Shown here piece by piece: positions 35,319-43,554 of a DNA stretch of 64,000 bases (its first letter is position 1; the number at the start of each line of letters is the position of its first letter). Below the pieces are notes generated by a model. The model was given only the letters and a program-made list of their open reading frames with translations, did no database searches and was not told where the DNA came from. The DNA comes from Candidatus Scybalocola faecavium (GTDB lineage: Bacteria > Bacillota > Clostridia > Lachnospirales > Lachnospiraceae). The translations under genes were made by a program, and so were the position numbers. The stretch spans positions 1 through 64,000 of the forward strand of contig DVFP01000033.1 in NCBI GenBank assembly GCA_018713145.1. Reading direction: 5' to 3'.

Positions 35319-36263
35319 TTGTTAAAGTACATTGTCAAACGGCTGCTGCAGCTGATCCCTATTCTGTTTGCGGCATCGATTTTGATTTTTGCCCTGGTGC
35401 GCCTGTCTCCGTCAGACCCGATCGCCTCTATGACCCAGGGGAGACACATTAGTGAGGAGACAAGAGAAGCCCTGGAAAAACAGTATTATCTGGACCGCTC
35501 TTATCCGGAGCAGTATGTGATATGGATCGTTAATGCCCTCCATGGGGATCTGGGGGACAGTTTTCAGTACCGTCAGTCCGTGACATCGCTTATCGCTGAC
35601 CGGCTTCCAACGACATTGCAGCTTGTAATCATGAGCGCAGTGCTGGCCCTGGTCATTGCTATTCCTATTGGCGTGATCAGTGCGGTAAAGATGAATACGG
35701 CTCTGGACCGGATATTGTCTGTGATCACACTGATCCTGGTGGCGTCTCCCGTGTTTTTAACCGGTATTGTGCTGATGATCGTATTTGCCTTAAATTTAGA
35801 ACTGTTTCCATCCTTCGGAACCGGCTATGATTTTGTTTCTAACCTGTATTATCTGTTTTTGCCGGCCCTGGCCTTAAGCCTGAATATGGTGGCTTTGATC
35901 TCCAGGATCACCCGGAGCAATATGATCGAGCAGTTAAATTCCAACTATGCGGTAACGGCTGTGGCTAAAGGTATCCCCTACCGTAAGGTTGTTATGAAAC
36001 ACTGTTTTAAAAATGCTCTGATTCCTGTGATTACCGTGGCAGGGATCCAGATCGGAACCATGGTCGTAGGCGCAGTACTGGTGGAAAATGTTTTTGCCCT
36101 TGGAGGTCTTGGGGATGTACTTATTTCCGGCGTCAAGGCTTCGGATTACCCGGTAGTCCAGGGAATCACCCTGATGCTTGTTGCCTTATTTTTAGTGATC
36201 AATCTGATTGTTGACATTATTTACGCCTTTGTGGATCCGAGGATCCGTCTGGGCAATGGGTAA
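35319..36263 (+). CDS. Peptide/nickel-type ABC transporter permease (DppB/OppB family)
   Basis: The protein begins MLKYIVKRLLQLIPILFAA, the standard DppB first helix, and has six membrane segments. The binding-protein-dependent permease (EAA) loop reads VTAVAKGIPYRKVVMKHCFK. The preferred start is TTG 35319, with GAGGAGG 7 bp upstream; an ATG at 35295 would place the ribosome binding site inside the gene. First of five genes (permease, permease, ATPase, ATPase, binding lipoprotein). It forms the membrane pore with the next gene. Confidence 0.92.
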   Translation: MLKYIVKRLLQLIPILFAASILIFALVRLSPSDPIASMTQGRHISEETREALEKQYYLDRSYPEQYVIWIVNALHGDLGDSFQYRQSVTSLIADRLPTTLQLVIMSAVLALVIAIPIGVISAVKMNTALDRILSVITLILVASPVFLTGIVLMIVFALNLELFPSFGTGYDFVSNLYYLFLPALALSLNMVALISRITRSNMIEQLNSNYAVTAVAKGIPYRKVVMKHCFKNALIPVITVAGIQIGTMVVGAVLVENVFALGGLGDVLISGVKASDYPVVQGITLMLVALFLVINLIVDIIYAFVDPRIRLGNG

Positions 36264-36289
36264 AACAAAATAGCGAAGGAGAATACATA

Positions 36290-37216
36290 ATGAAATTTCG
36301 TGAATTATTTTGGCACAGGCCAATGTTTCGCACAAAGGCCGGCAGGGAGGGCTCGGTATTTACCGTGCCTATGGCCATTGCTTTGGGCGTGCTTGTGCTT
36401 GTGATCTTATGCTGTATTTTTGCACCTATGATCTCTCCCTATTCCCCTACGGAACAAAATTTGTCTCAAGCCCTGGCCCAGCCTGGCGGGGGTCATTTGC
36501 TGGGAACCGATAATGTAGGGCGGGATCTTTTGACTCGTTTGTTTTATGGCGGACGGACGACTTTGTTAAGCGCCCTGGGCGTGGTTGCGTTATCCATGGT
36601 CATAGGCATACCTTTAGGATTGATTTCCGGTTACTTTGGAGGCTGGATGGACACCGTTATTGGCCGGATCTGCGATGTGGTTCTGTCCTTTCCGTCCCTT
36701 TTGCTGGCCTTTGTGTTTGTGGCCGGATTTGGCAGAGGCGTGAGCAATTCCATAATTGCTCTGGGAATTGTTTATGTTCCTATGCTGGTGCGCCTTGTCC
36801 GTTCCCTGACCTTAGTTGAGAAAAATAAAACCTATGTGGAAGCGGCCATGTCCATCGGATACTCGGATATGCGGATCATGTTCTGCCATATCCTCCCTAA
36901 TTGTATTTCCACAGTGACCGTGCAGGTGACTTTGGACCTGGCTTATGCAATTTTGGACCTGGCTTCATTAAGCTTCCTTGGCCTGGGGGTTCAGCCGCCG
37001 ACAGCAGACTGGGGAGCCATGCTGGATGAGGGAAGGAATTTCCTCCTGAGAAATCCTCTGCTGGCTTTAGCTCCGGGTTTTGCCATCATTGTTACAGTAG
37101 TGGCCTTAAATATTTTCAGCGATGGTCTCCATCAGTATTTTGAGCCGGTGCAGAGAAAACTGCCCAGCTTTAAAAAATATGAGAAAAAGCAGCGCAGAAA
37201 GGCAGGTGCGGCCTGA
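36290..37216 (+). CDS. Peptide ABC transporter permease (DppC/OppC family)
   Basis: The 308-residue protein has a cytoplasmic N-terminus, six membrane segments, the LLGTDNVGRDLLTRLFYGGR motif typical of DppC-type permeases and an EAA loop (YVEAAMSIGYSDMRIMFCHI). It ends in a basic tail. GAAGGAG precedes ATG 36290, and the gene stops 3 bp before the ATPase gene. Confidence 0.93.
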   Translation: MKFRELFWHRPMFRTKAGREGSVFTVPMAIALGVLVLVILCCIFAPMISPYSPTEQNLSQALAQPGGGHLLGTDNVGRDLLTRLFYGGRTTLLSALGVVALSMVIGIPLGLISGYFGGWMDTVIGRICDVVLSFPSLLLAFVFVAGFGRGVSNSIIALGIVYVPMLVRLVRSLTLVEKNKTYVEAAMSIGYSDMRIMFCHILPNCISTVTVQVTLDLAYAILDLASLSFLGLGVQPPTADWGAMLDEGRNFLLRNPLLALAPGFAIIVTVVALNIFSDGLHQYFEPVQRKLPSFKKYEKKQRRKAGAA

Positions 37217-37219
37217 TCC

Positions 37220-38260
37220 ATGGAAAAATTACTTGAAATTAAAAACCTGTCTGTTGATTTAATGTCTGTCCGGGGAATCGTCTATGCTCTGGACGGGGTC
37301 TGTCTGGATATTATGCCAGGTGAGATCCACGGCCTGGTAGGGGAAAGCGGCTGCGGAAAAAGTATGACTTCTAAATCCATCATGCGCCTTCATAATCCGG
37401 CCAGAAGCCGTGTCCGGGGAGAAATCCTGTTTGAGGGCAGGGACCTGCTTAAGCTGTCCAAAAAAGAAATGAACAAAATACGGGGCCGGGATATTTCCAT
37501 GATTTTTCAGGATCCTATGACATCCCTGAATCCCCTTCTTACCATAGGACAGCAGATTGAGGAGAGTTATAGGACTCACGAGAAATGCTCTAAGGCCCAG
37601 GCGCGTAAGGAGACTCTGGATATTTTGGAAAAGGTCGGCATCTATCCGGCCCAAAAGCGGATCGACCAGTATCCCCACGAACTTTCCGGGGGCCTTCAGC
37701 AGAGGGTGATGATCGCCATGGCCATTGCCTGCAGGCCGAAACTGTTGATTGCCGATGAGCCTACGACGGCTTTAGATGTGACGATCCAGGCTCAGATCCT
37801 GGAACTGCTTAAAAAGCTCAGCCAGGATATGAACATGGCCATTTTGCTGATTACCCACAATTTTGGAATTGTTGCTGAGGTGTGTCAAAGGGTGTCGGTG
37901 ATGTATGCAGGGCGTGTGGTAGAGACAGCAGACACAAAAACCATTTTTAAACATGCAGTCCATCCCTACAGCCAGGCTCTGATTGACAGTATCCCAAGGG
38001 CAGGAATGGACGAAGAGTATCTTCCTACGATCCCCGGAAGTCCGCCCCAGCTTTTTGCCCGGAATGAAGGGTGTCCCTTCAGGAACCGGTGCAAAAAACG
38101 TTTTGACGCCTGTGAAAAGACGCCGAAAACTTATGTGTGCAGCGATGCTCCCGGACATACGGCGGCCTGCCACTTACTTGAAAAAGACGCCGCTGCTTTG
38201 AATCAGGATGCCTCCCTGGATCAGGGCAATGAACCCGGACCGGAGGTGATAAAAAAATGA
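37220..38260 (+). CDS. Peptide ABC transporter ATP-binding protein (DppD/OppD family)
   Basis: The 346-residue ATPase has Walker [15 protein letters not shown] (about 38), Q-loop [12 protein letters not shown], signature [14 protein letters not shown] and Walker [12 protein letters not shown]. The C-terminal oligopeptide domain includes the Cys cluster [14 protein letters not shown]. In DppD relatives that cluster can bind an iron-sulfur cluster. The stop overlaps the start of the next ATPase (ATGA). Confidence 0.94.
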   Translation: MEKLLEIKNLSVDLMSVRGIVYALDGVCLDIMPGEIHGLVGESGCGKSMTSKSIMRLHNPARSRVRGEILFEGRDLLKLSKKEMNKIRGRDISMIFQDPMTSLNPLLTIGQQIEESYRTHEKCSKAQARKETLDILEKVGIYPAQKRIDQYPHELSGGLQQRVMIAMAIACRPKLLIADEPTTALDVTIQAQILELLKKLSQDMNMAILLITHNFGIVAEVCQRVSVMYAGRVVETADTKTIFKHAVHPYSQALIDSIPRAGMDEEYLPTIPGSPPQLFARNEGCPFRNRCKKRFDACEKTPKTYVCSDAPGHTAACHLLEKDAAALNQDASLDQGNEPGPEVIKK

Positions 38261-39270
38261 GTATGGATGAAAAAAATATAATCATGGATGTACAGGATTT
38301 AAAAAAATATTATCCTATGTCCAAAGGCAGTTTTTCCAAGGGGAGTAAAAAGACCTTAAAAGCTTTGGACGGGGTGTCTTTGCAGATCCGAAAAGGGGAG
38401 ATTTTCGGTATCGTCGGAGAAAGCGGATGCGGAAAGTCCACCCTGGGCCGGGCGATGCTCCGTCTGTTTGATGTGACTGACGGGAAAATCCTTTTTGAGG
38501 GAAATGATATTACCCATTTGTCCCGGAGACAGCTTAAAGGATACCGGAAAAATATGCAGATGATTTTTCAAAACCCGTATTCCTCCTTTAATCCTAAGCA
38601 AAGGATCGGCAGCGCGCTGCGGGAGGTGGGAAAGGTTTATGGAATGAGCAGTCCGGCAGTTGAAGAAAAGATCCATGAACTTTTGGAATATATACATCTT
38701 CCACAGGATATGCTCCTTAGAAGTCCTGGAGAACTTTCCGGAGGGCAGCTGCAGCGTCTGGCGATCGCCCGGGCTTTGATCTTAAATCCAAGCTTTATTG
38801 TGGCTGACGAGCCGGTATCTGCACTGGATGTATCTGTCCAGGCCCAGATCTTAAATCTCATTACAGATCTGAGAAAAAAGGTGGGTATGACCATGCTGTT
38901 TATTTCTCATGAAATGACAGTGGTAGAACATATATGCGATCAGGTGGCAGTCATGTATCTGGGCAAGGTGATGGAGGTGGCGCCGACAAAGGTGCTGTTT
39001 AAAAATATCCTTCATCCTTATACTCAGGCGCTGATGTCGGCAATCCCAAAGGCCGACCCTGAGGCGGATAATCACCGGATCATGCTGGAGGGAGATATTC
39101 CCAATGCGATCGATTTGCCCGCCGGCTGCCGTTTTGCGTCCAGGTGCCGTTTTTGCACAGAGGAATGTAAAAATAAAATGCCTGAACTGACCCATGTGGG
39201 CGATGGCCACTATGTGGCTTGCCATAAATACAATAGTGGAATCCCGCAAGGGGATCCCCTTATGCCGTGA
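38257..39270 (+). CDS. Peptide ABC transporter ATP-binding protein (DppF/OppF family)
   Basis: The 337-residue ATPase has Walker [15 protein letters not shown], signature LSGGQLQRLAIARAL, Walker B IVADEPVSALDVSVQAQ and a C-terminal Cys-containing domain (CRFASRCRFCTEEC). Translation is coupled to the gene before it, with GGAGGTGAT 6 bp before ATG 38257. The last residues (NSGIPQGDPLMP) are encoded by a hairpin repeat related to the one at 14853-14958, so the natural C-terminus seems to have been replaced by the repeat. Confidence 0.94.
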   Translation: MSMDEKNIIMDVQDLKKYYPMSKGSFSKGSKKTLKALDGVSLQIRKGEIFGIVGESGCGKSTLGRAMLRLFDVTDGKILFEGNDITHLSRRQLKGYRKNMQMIFQNPYSSFNPKQRIGSALREVGKVYGMSSPAVEEKIHELLEYIHLPQDMLLRSPGELSGGQLQRLAIARALILNPSFIVADEPVSALDVSVQAQILNLITDLRKKVGMTMLFISHEMTVVEHICDQVAVMYLGKVMEVAPTKVLFKNILHPYTQALMSAIPKADPEADNHRIMLEGDIPNAIDLPAGCRFASRCRFCTEECKNKMPELTHVGDGHYVACHKYNSGIPQGDPLMP

Positions 39271-39285
39271 AAATCACGGCAAAAA
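39241..39285 (+). repeat. Hairpin repeat between oppF-like and binding-protein genes
   Basis: The sequence has the pattern CCC-GCAA-GGGGATCCCCTTATG, followed by TGCCGTG (39263-39269) and CACGGCA (39275-39281) as a 7-bp hairpin. It matches the 14853-14958 units in order and spacing (CCC-CAA-GGGGAT-CCC-TATG, then a hairpin). It spans the stop codon of the ATPase gene. A stem here could stabilise upstream mRNA or separate the expression of the binding protein. Confidence 0.65.
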
Positions 39286-39312
39286 TAGTGAAAGAGTGAA
39301 AGGAGAGTTACT

Positions 39313-40920
39313 ATGAAAAGATTTATAAGCCTGGCTATGGTCTGCGCTCTGAGCCTGTCTCTTCTTGCCGGCTGCGGAAAGGGCAAAAATGGGGGAGATT
39401 CCACATTTACTGTGGCCTTAGACAGTGATATTGTTGCCCTGGATCCGGCGTTTGCCTATGATTTTACTACAAACCCGGTAATAAACCAGATCACAGAGGG
39501 ACTTTTGACCTTTGATGAAAACAATGAGCTGGTGCCCTGGCTTGCTTCGGATTGGAGTCAGACAGATGACACAACGTATGTGTATACTATCAGAGATGAT
39601 GTCTGCTTTTCTGACGGAACGCCTATGACGATGGATGATGTCATGTTTTCTCTGGAGCGTACAATGAATCCGGACACAGGTTCTTATCTTCAGTGGATGT
39701 TTTCCCCTGTAGAAAGTATCGAGCAGACCGGAGACTGGGAGCTGACTGTAAAGCTTTCTCAGCCGTCAGCAACATGGCAGTATGTTTTTGGCACAACGGC
39801 GGGACATATTATCAGCAAGGCATATTATGAGGAACATGCGGATAATTTCGGGACTGCTGAGGGAGGCATCCTTGGTACCGGACCATATAAATTTGAAAGC
39901 TGGTCCAGCGGTCAGAATATTGTACTGACTAAAAATGAAAATTACTGGGATGACAGCGCCGATATTCAGATCGACCGCCTTGTATTTAATGTGATCCCTG
40001 AGGATACAACAAGAGTAACAGCGCTTCAAAGCGGTCAGGTGGATTTTACGGCATCTACACCGCCGGATATGCTTGAAACTCTGGAAAATGATGAGAATCT
40101 CCAGGTTCAGAGTATCCCTACTATGGGCGTAACCTTCCTTGCCTTTAATACTCAGAGAGCGCCTTTTAATGATGTAAATGTGCGCAAGGCCATTTATTCT
40201 GCGATTGATGTGGCAGATATTAAGGAAAATATCGTAAAAGATACCGGTGAGACAGCAACTTTGCTGCCTAACGGCCCGGCTTTGTTTACCAGCAGCACAG
40301 ATGCCTGGAATGAATATGCCCAGGAACATCCGGCTTATACTTACGACCTGGATCAGGCTAAGGAATATTTGGCAGCATCCGATTATCCGGACGGATTTGA
40401 CTGCACCTTATTGACAACAGAAGCTTCAATCCGTTATTCTATGGCTTTGGCCATCCAGGAGGATTTAAAGGCATTAAATATTAATGTGGAAATTGTCCGT
40501 GTTTCCGCAGATGAGCATACGGCTTATCAGTTTGGAAATATTCTTGATGCTGACGGCAACCGGGATTTTGATATGATTATTGCCGGATGGGAATCCGACT
40601 ATCCGGATATTGCGGGAAATATTGAACCTCTTTATTCCAGTGCCAATACTGGCGAAGGCGGATCAAATACTGCAGTGTATGTTAATGATCAGGTGGATGA
40701 ACTGATCGCGTTACAGTCCCAGACAACAGACCCGGATCAGCGCAGCGAATATTTATTCCAGGCTCTGGATATTATCACTGAGGACATCCCTTACATTTTC
40801 CTGGAATATCCAAACCGCCAGGTAACTATGCAAAAGGGCTACGAAGGCTTCACCTTAAACGCCTCCTGGCTCTGGAACCTCCAATTTAAAAATATTCACC
40901 AAGTTCAGACAGGCGACTGA
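39313..40920 (+). CDS. Peptide-binding lipoprotein (SBP_bac_5 family)
   Basis: The 535-residue protein begins with a lipoprotein signal (KRFISLAMVCALSLSLLAGC, Cys at about 21). It continues with FTVALDSDIVALDPAFAYDF and the family 5 solute-binding fold (TDDTTYVYTIRDDVCFSDGT, then LGTGPYKFESW). It should deliver peptides or similar ligands to the two permeases encoded upstream. GAAAGGAGAG precedes the ATG. The 3' end overlaps the first copy of a 52-bp direct repeat at 40907. Confidence 0.93.
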   Translation: MKRFISLAMVCALSLSLLAGCGKGKNGGDSTFTVALDSDIVALDPAFAYDFTTNPVINQITEGLLTFDENNELVPWLASDWSQTDDTTYVYTIRDDVCFSDGTPMTMDDVMFSLERTMNPDTGSYLQWMFSPVESIEQTGDWELTVKLSQPSATWQYVFGTTAGHIISKAYYEEHADNFGTAEGGILGTGPYKFESWSSGQNIVLTKNENYWDDSADIQIDRLVFNVIPEDTTRVTALQSGQVDFTASTPPDMLETLENDENLQVQSIPTMGVTFLAFNTQRAPFNDVNVRKAIYSAIDVADIKENIVKDTGETATLLPNGPALFTSSTDAWNEYAQEHPAYTYDLDQAKEYLAASDYPDGFDCTLLTTEASIRYSMALAIQEDLKALNINVEIVRVSADEHTAYQFGNILDADGNRDFDMIIAGWESDYPDIAGNIEPLYSSANTGEGGSNTAVYVNDQVDELIALQSQTTDPDQRSEYLFQALDIITEDIPYIFLEYPNRQVTMQKGYEGFTLNASWLWNLQFKNIHQVQTGD

Positions 40921-41035
40921 TGATGGCCATCCGCAGGCCAGACAAGCCTGAGCCGGAGGTAGGCCATCATCAGGCATCTGGATAACGTCCTAAGCGAGAT
41001 GAGCGAAGCGAATCGAGCTTGCCTGTCTGAACTTG
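40900..41035. repeat. Nested inverted repeat after the peptide transporter operon
   Basis: The outer arms CAAGTTCAGACAGGC (40900-40914) and GCCTGTCTGAACTTG (41021-41035) pair perfectly over 15 bp. The inner arms CTGATGATGGCC (40917-40928) and GGCCATCATCAG (40962-40973) pair over 12 bp. The left outer arm lies inside the binding-protein coding sequence. It may serve as a large terminator-like or processing structure. Confidence 0.75.
40907..40958 (+). repeat. 52-bp direct repeat, copy 1
   Basis: It starts in the last codons of the binding-protein gene and matches 41041-41092 with a single difference. Confidence 0.85.
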
Positions 41036-41040
41036 ATGGG

Positions 41041-41092
41041 AGACAGGCGACTGATGATGGCCATCCGCAGGCCAGGCAAGCCTGAGCCGGAG
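41041..41092 (+). repeat. 52-bp direct repeat, copy 2
   Basis: Second copy of the 40907-40958 sequence, 134 bp away. The pair frames the outer inverted repeat and may mark a duplication or insertion. Confidence 0.85.
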
Positions 41093-41127
41093 AACCCATC
41101 TTAATAAATAATTCATAAAAATAATAG

Positions 41128-41194
41128 TTGACAGACTGCTGCCATACGACTTATGCTAAAGAAGTCAATCTTTTAGACGTAAGCGTATGGCAGC
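41128..41194 (+). promoter_or_regulatory. TTGACA-bearing region with a 57-nt hairpin before the amidohydrolase gene
   Basis: TTGACA at 41128-41133 with TTATGC/TATGCT 17-18 bp later is a possible promoter. The same stretch forms a long imperfect hairpin: GCTGCCATACG (41138-41148) pairs perfectly with CGTATGGCAGC (41184-41194), with further pairing inside. A weak T-rich run follows, so a terminator role for the upstream operon is the alternative. Confidence 0.5.
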
Positions 41195-41221
41195 ATTTTA
41201 ATTTACAGGAGAGATAAAACC

Positions 41222-42844
41222 ATGATACAGCATATTTTTTATAATGGAAAAGTCCATACAATGGATGACCAGAGAACGGTGGCCTCTGCTGTTGCTGTGT
41301 CCGGGGACCGAATTGCGGCAGTGGGGGATGACGATAGTATCCTGGCCATGGCCGGTGAGGGGACTGTGATCACAGATCTTAAGGGACAGTGCATGGTCCC
41401 GGGATTTAATGACAGCCATTGTCACCTTATGGCTACCGGCCTGGGCCAGGTCCATCTGGATCTGCGGGGCGTGACCTCCTGTCAGGAGATTGTCCGGCGG
41501 GGCAGGGCCTATATTGAGGAAAACCATATTCCCCCGGGACAGTGGGTGATCGGCTACGGGTTTGATAACAATCTTTTTGATGACCCGGCTCTGCCGGATA
41601 TTCATGTAGCTGAGGCTATTTCCACAGAGCATCCTGTGTTTTTAGACCGGGTATGCGGTCATGTGGGGACGGTGAATCAGCCGGTGTTGGATCTGGCCGG
41701 GTATACAGATGACACTCAGGTGACCGGAGGCGTTTTGGATAAGGATTCCCAGGGGCATTTAAACGGGATTTTAAGAGAGGCGGCTTTAGATTATATCCGC
41801 CGCATTATACCTGTGCCGGAACTTGAGATGCTGGAAAGAAGCGCCAGGGCGGCCATGAGTCTGGCCAACAGTTTTGGTGTTACATCAATGCAGACGGATG
41901 ACCTTGAAAGCGCAGATCTGGATTCGGTTTTGAAAACTTATGATGCATTAAAGAAAAAAGATCAGATGACAGTCCGTGTCTTTGAGGAGGTACAGCAGCC
42001 GCGCGTTCCTCAGCTAAAGGCGTTTCTTAAGCGGGGAATGACTACCGGATGGGGCGATGTATATTTTAAGATCGGAAATATAAAAATATTAACAGACGGC
42101 TCCCTGGGAGCTCGAACCGCTTATTTGAGCCGGGATTACGCAGATGATCCGGGAAACCGAGGGGTAGCTGTCTACACCCAGGATGCGTTAAATGAAGTGG
42201 TGGCTTTGGGACACAAGGAAGGGATGCAGATGGCTTTTCATGCCATTGGCGATGGTGCCGTTGAACAGTGTGTCACTGCTGTGGAGTATGCTCAAAGACT
42301 TTATCCGGAAAAGGATCTCCGTCATCGGATCGTTCATTGCCAGATCGCAGACAAGGCTTTGCTTCGCCGGGTTGCGGATGCGGGAATGGGGGCGGATATA
42401 CAGCCGGCCTTTACCGCGTCGGATGCGCCTTTGGTAGGATCCAGACTTGGAGCTGCCCATGAAATGGATTCTTACCGGTGGAAAACCATGGCGGAATTTG
42501 GAATACCTATGGGCGGCGGTTCCGATTCCCCGGTGGAAACTCTCGATCCTTTGTGGGGAATCTATTGTGCGGTGACCCGGCAGGATGCACAAGGATGGCC
42601 GGAAGGCGGATGGAATCCCCAAGAACGGCTGACTGTGGATCAGGCAGTGTATCTGTACACCCGGGGCGGCGCCTATCAGTCCTTTGAAGAGAACATAAAA
42701 GGAATGATCGCGCCAGGGTATCTGGCGGATTTGGCGGTCCTATCCCAGGATATATTTACGATTCCTCCGGAAGAGATTCCGAAAGTCCATGCGGTAATGA
42801 CCCTTATAGGCGGAAAGATCTGCTACGTCCTAAATCAGTCCTGA
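41222..42844 (+). CDS. Amidohydrolase, YtcJ-like metal-dependent hydrolase
   Basis: The 540-residue protein has the amidohydrolase composite domain (HIFYNGKVHTMDD; GQCMVPGFNDSHCHLMATGL with the metal-binding His pair), the barrel, FHAIGDGAVEQCVTAVEYAQ and GGGSDSPVETLDPLWGIYCA. This is the Amidohydro_3/YtcJ family, with few proven substrates; formamide- or amide-type bonds are usual. CAGGAGAG precedes the ATG. It directly follows the peptide importer, which may hint at a peptide- or amide-derived substrate, but it has its own promoter candidate. Confidence 0.88.
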   Translation: MIQHIFYNGKVHTMDDQRTVASAVAVSGDRIAAVGDDDSILAMAGEGTVITDLKGQCMVPGFNDSHCHLMATGLGQVHLDLRGVTSCQEIVRRGRAYIEENHIPPGQWVIGYGFDNNLFDDPALPDIHVAEAISTEHPVFLDRVCGHVGTVNQPVLDLAGYTDDTQVTGGVLDKDSQGHLNGILREAALDYIRRIIPVPELEMLERSARAAMSLANSFGVTSMQTDDLESADLDSVLKTYDALKKKDQMTVRVFEEVQQPRVPQLKAFLKRGMTTGWGDVYFKIGNIKILTDGSLGARTAYLSRDYADDPGNRGVAVYTQDALNEVVALGHKEGMQMAFHAIGDGAVEQCVTAVEYAQRLYPEKDLRHRIVHCQIADKALLRRVADAGMGADIQPAFTASDAPLVGSRLGAAHEMDSYRWKTMAEFGIPMGGGSDSPVETLDPLWGIYCAVTRQDAQGWPEGGWNPQERLTVDQAVYLYTRGGAYQSFEENIKGMIAPGYLADLAVLSQDIFTIPPEEIPKVHAVMTLIGGKICYVLNQS

Positions 42845-42890
42845 CCGCCTGTCTGCCGGAAAATCCCGCAGCAGAAATTTCTAAAAAATT

Positions 42891-42919
42891 TTGAAATTGC
42901 ATATATTATGTGCTATAAT
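42891..42919 (+). promoter_or_regulatory. Promoter of the c-di-AMP operon
   Basis: TTGAAA (42891-42896) and a perfect TATAAT (42914-42919) are 17 bp apart. Transcription would start near 42926 and include the repeat element that follows. Confidence 0.85.
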
Positions 42920-43077
42920 TAAGCCATGCATCCTGTTTAAAAATCGGGTGCGATGCGCGAAGCGTATCAGCACACGAATTTTAAGCAGGATATACGGCGC
43001 AAGCCGCAGCGAAGGCGTAAGCCGCAGCGAAGGCGCAAGCCATAGCGAAGGCGAGGCTAAAGCTGGCGTGGCTTAAT
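42918..43077. repeat. 160-bp repeat element in the leader of the c-di-AMP operon
   Basis: The ends ATTAAGCCA (42918) and TGGCTTAAT (43069-43077) are inverted copies. Inside, a stem of about 21 bp pairs ATCCTGTTTAAAAATCGG with CGAATTTTAAGCAGGAT, allowing three mismatches. Three 18-bp tandem repeats of the form GCGCAAGCCGCAGCGAAG follow at 42997, 43015 and 43033. The left end overlaps the -10 box. It looks like a miniature inserted element that the operon now transcribes. Confidence 0.75.
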
Positions 43078-43122
43078 AGGGGCATGGCAGATGCCGGCTC
43101 TGTTTAGTTGAGAGGTAAAGCG

Positions 43123-43554
43123 ATGTTAGATAAAGAAAAGATCCGTCTTATGACCCGTACTGCAATCTATGAGAAACATGAAGGAAAAGAAGATCTGAAG
43201 ATCAATCAGTATTGCAGCAGTGATTATGTACGTTTTAATATGCTTAAAACGTTAATTGGCGTAACCATTAGCGTTTTTTTATGCAGCTGTATCTATCTGA
43301 TGTGTACTTCTGAGGATATTTTTCAGTTGATCTTCCGCATCGATCTTCAGGCATTGGCTCGGCTGTTGCTGACTGCCTATTTCCTTTCTCTTGTGGTCTA
43401 TGTGATCATTTGTCTGCTGTACTATCCTTATAAATACAGCAGGGCGAAAAAACGCCTGAAACACTATAATAAAAACCTGACCCTGATTGAAGAATATGAC
43501 GATATGGAACAGTCCATGACGGGAAGGCCAGGAGGTAAAGAAAATAATGGCTAA
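43123..43554 (+). CDS. Small two-helix membrane protein of the c-di-AMP operon
   Basis: The 143-residue product has a charged N-terminus (LDKEKIRLMTRTAIYEKHEG), two hydrophobic segments (about 45-70 and 83-110) and a basic C-terminal helix. I do not recognise a family. ATG 43123 is preferred, with GAGAGG upstream. It overlaps the next gene by 8 bp, indicating translational coupling and a shared role with it. Confidence 0.7.
   Translation: MLDKEKIRLMTRTAIYEKHEGKEDLKINQYCSSDYVRFNMLKTLIGVTISVFLCSCIYLMCTSEDIFQLIFRIDLQALARLLLTAYFLSLVVYVIICLLYYPYKYSRAKKRLKHYNKNLTLIEEYDDMEQSMTGRPGGKENNG

Noticed and set aside
42997..43050. Three 18-bp tandem repeats considered as a CRISPR remnant
   Set aside because: The repeats are contiguous with no spacers and no cas genes are near; they encode a repeated peptide pattern in one frame and belong to an interspersed element.
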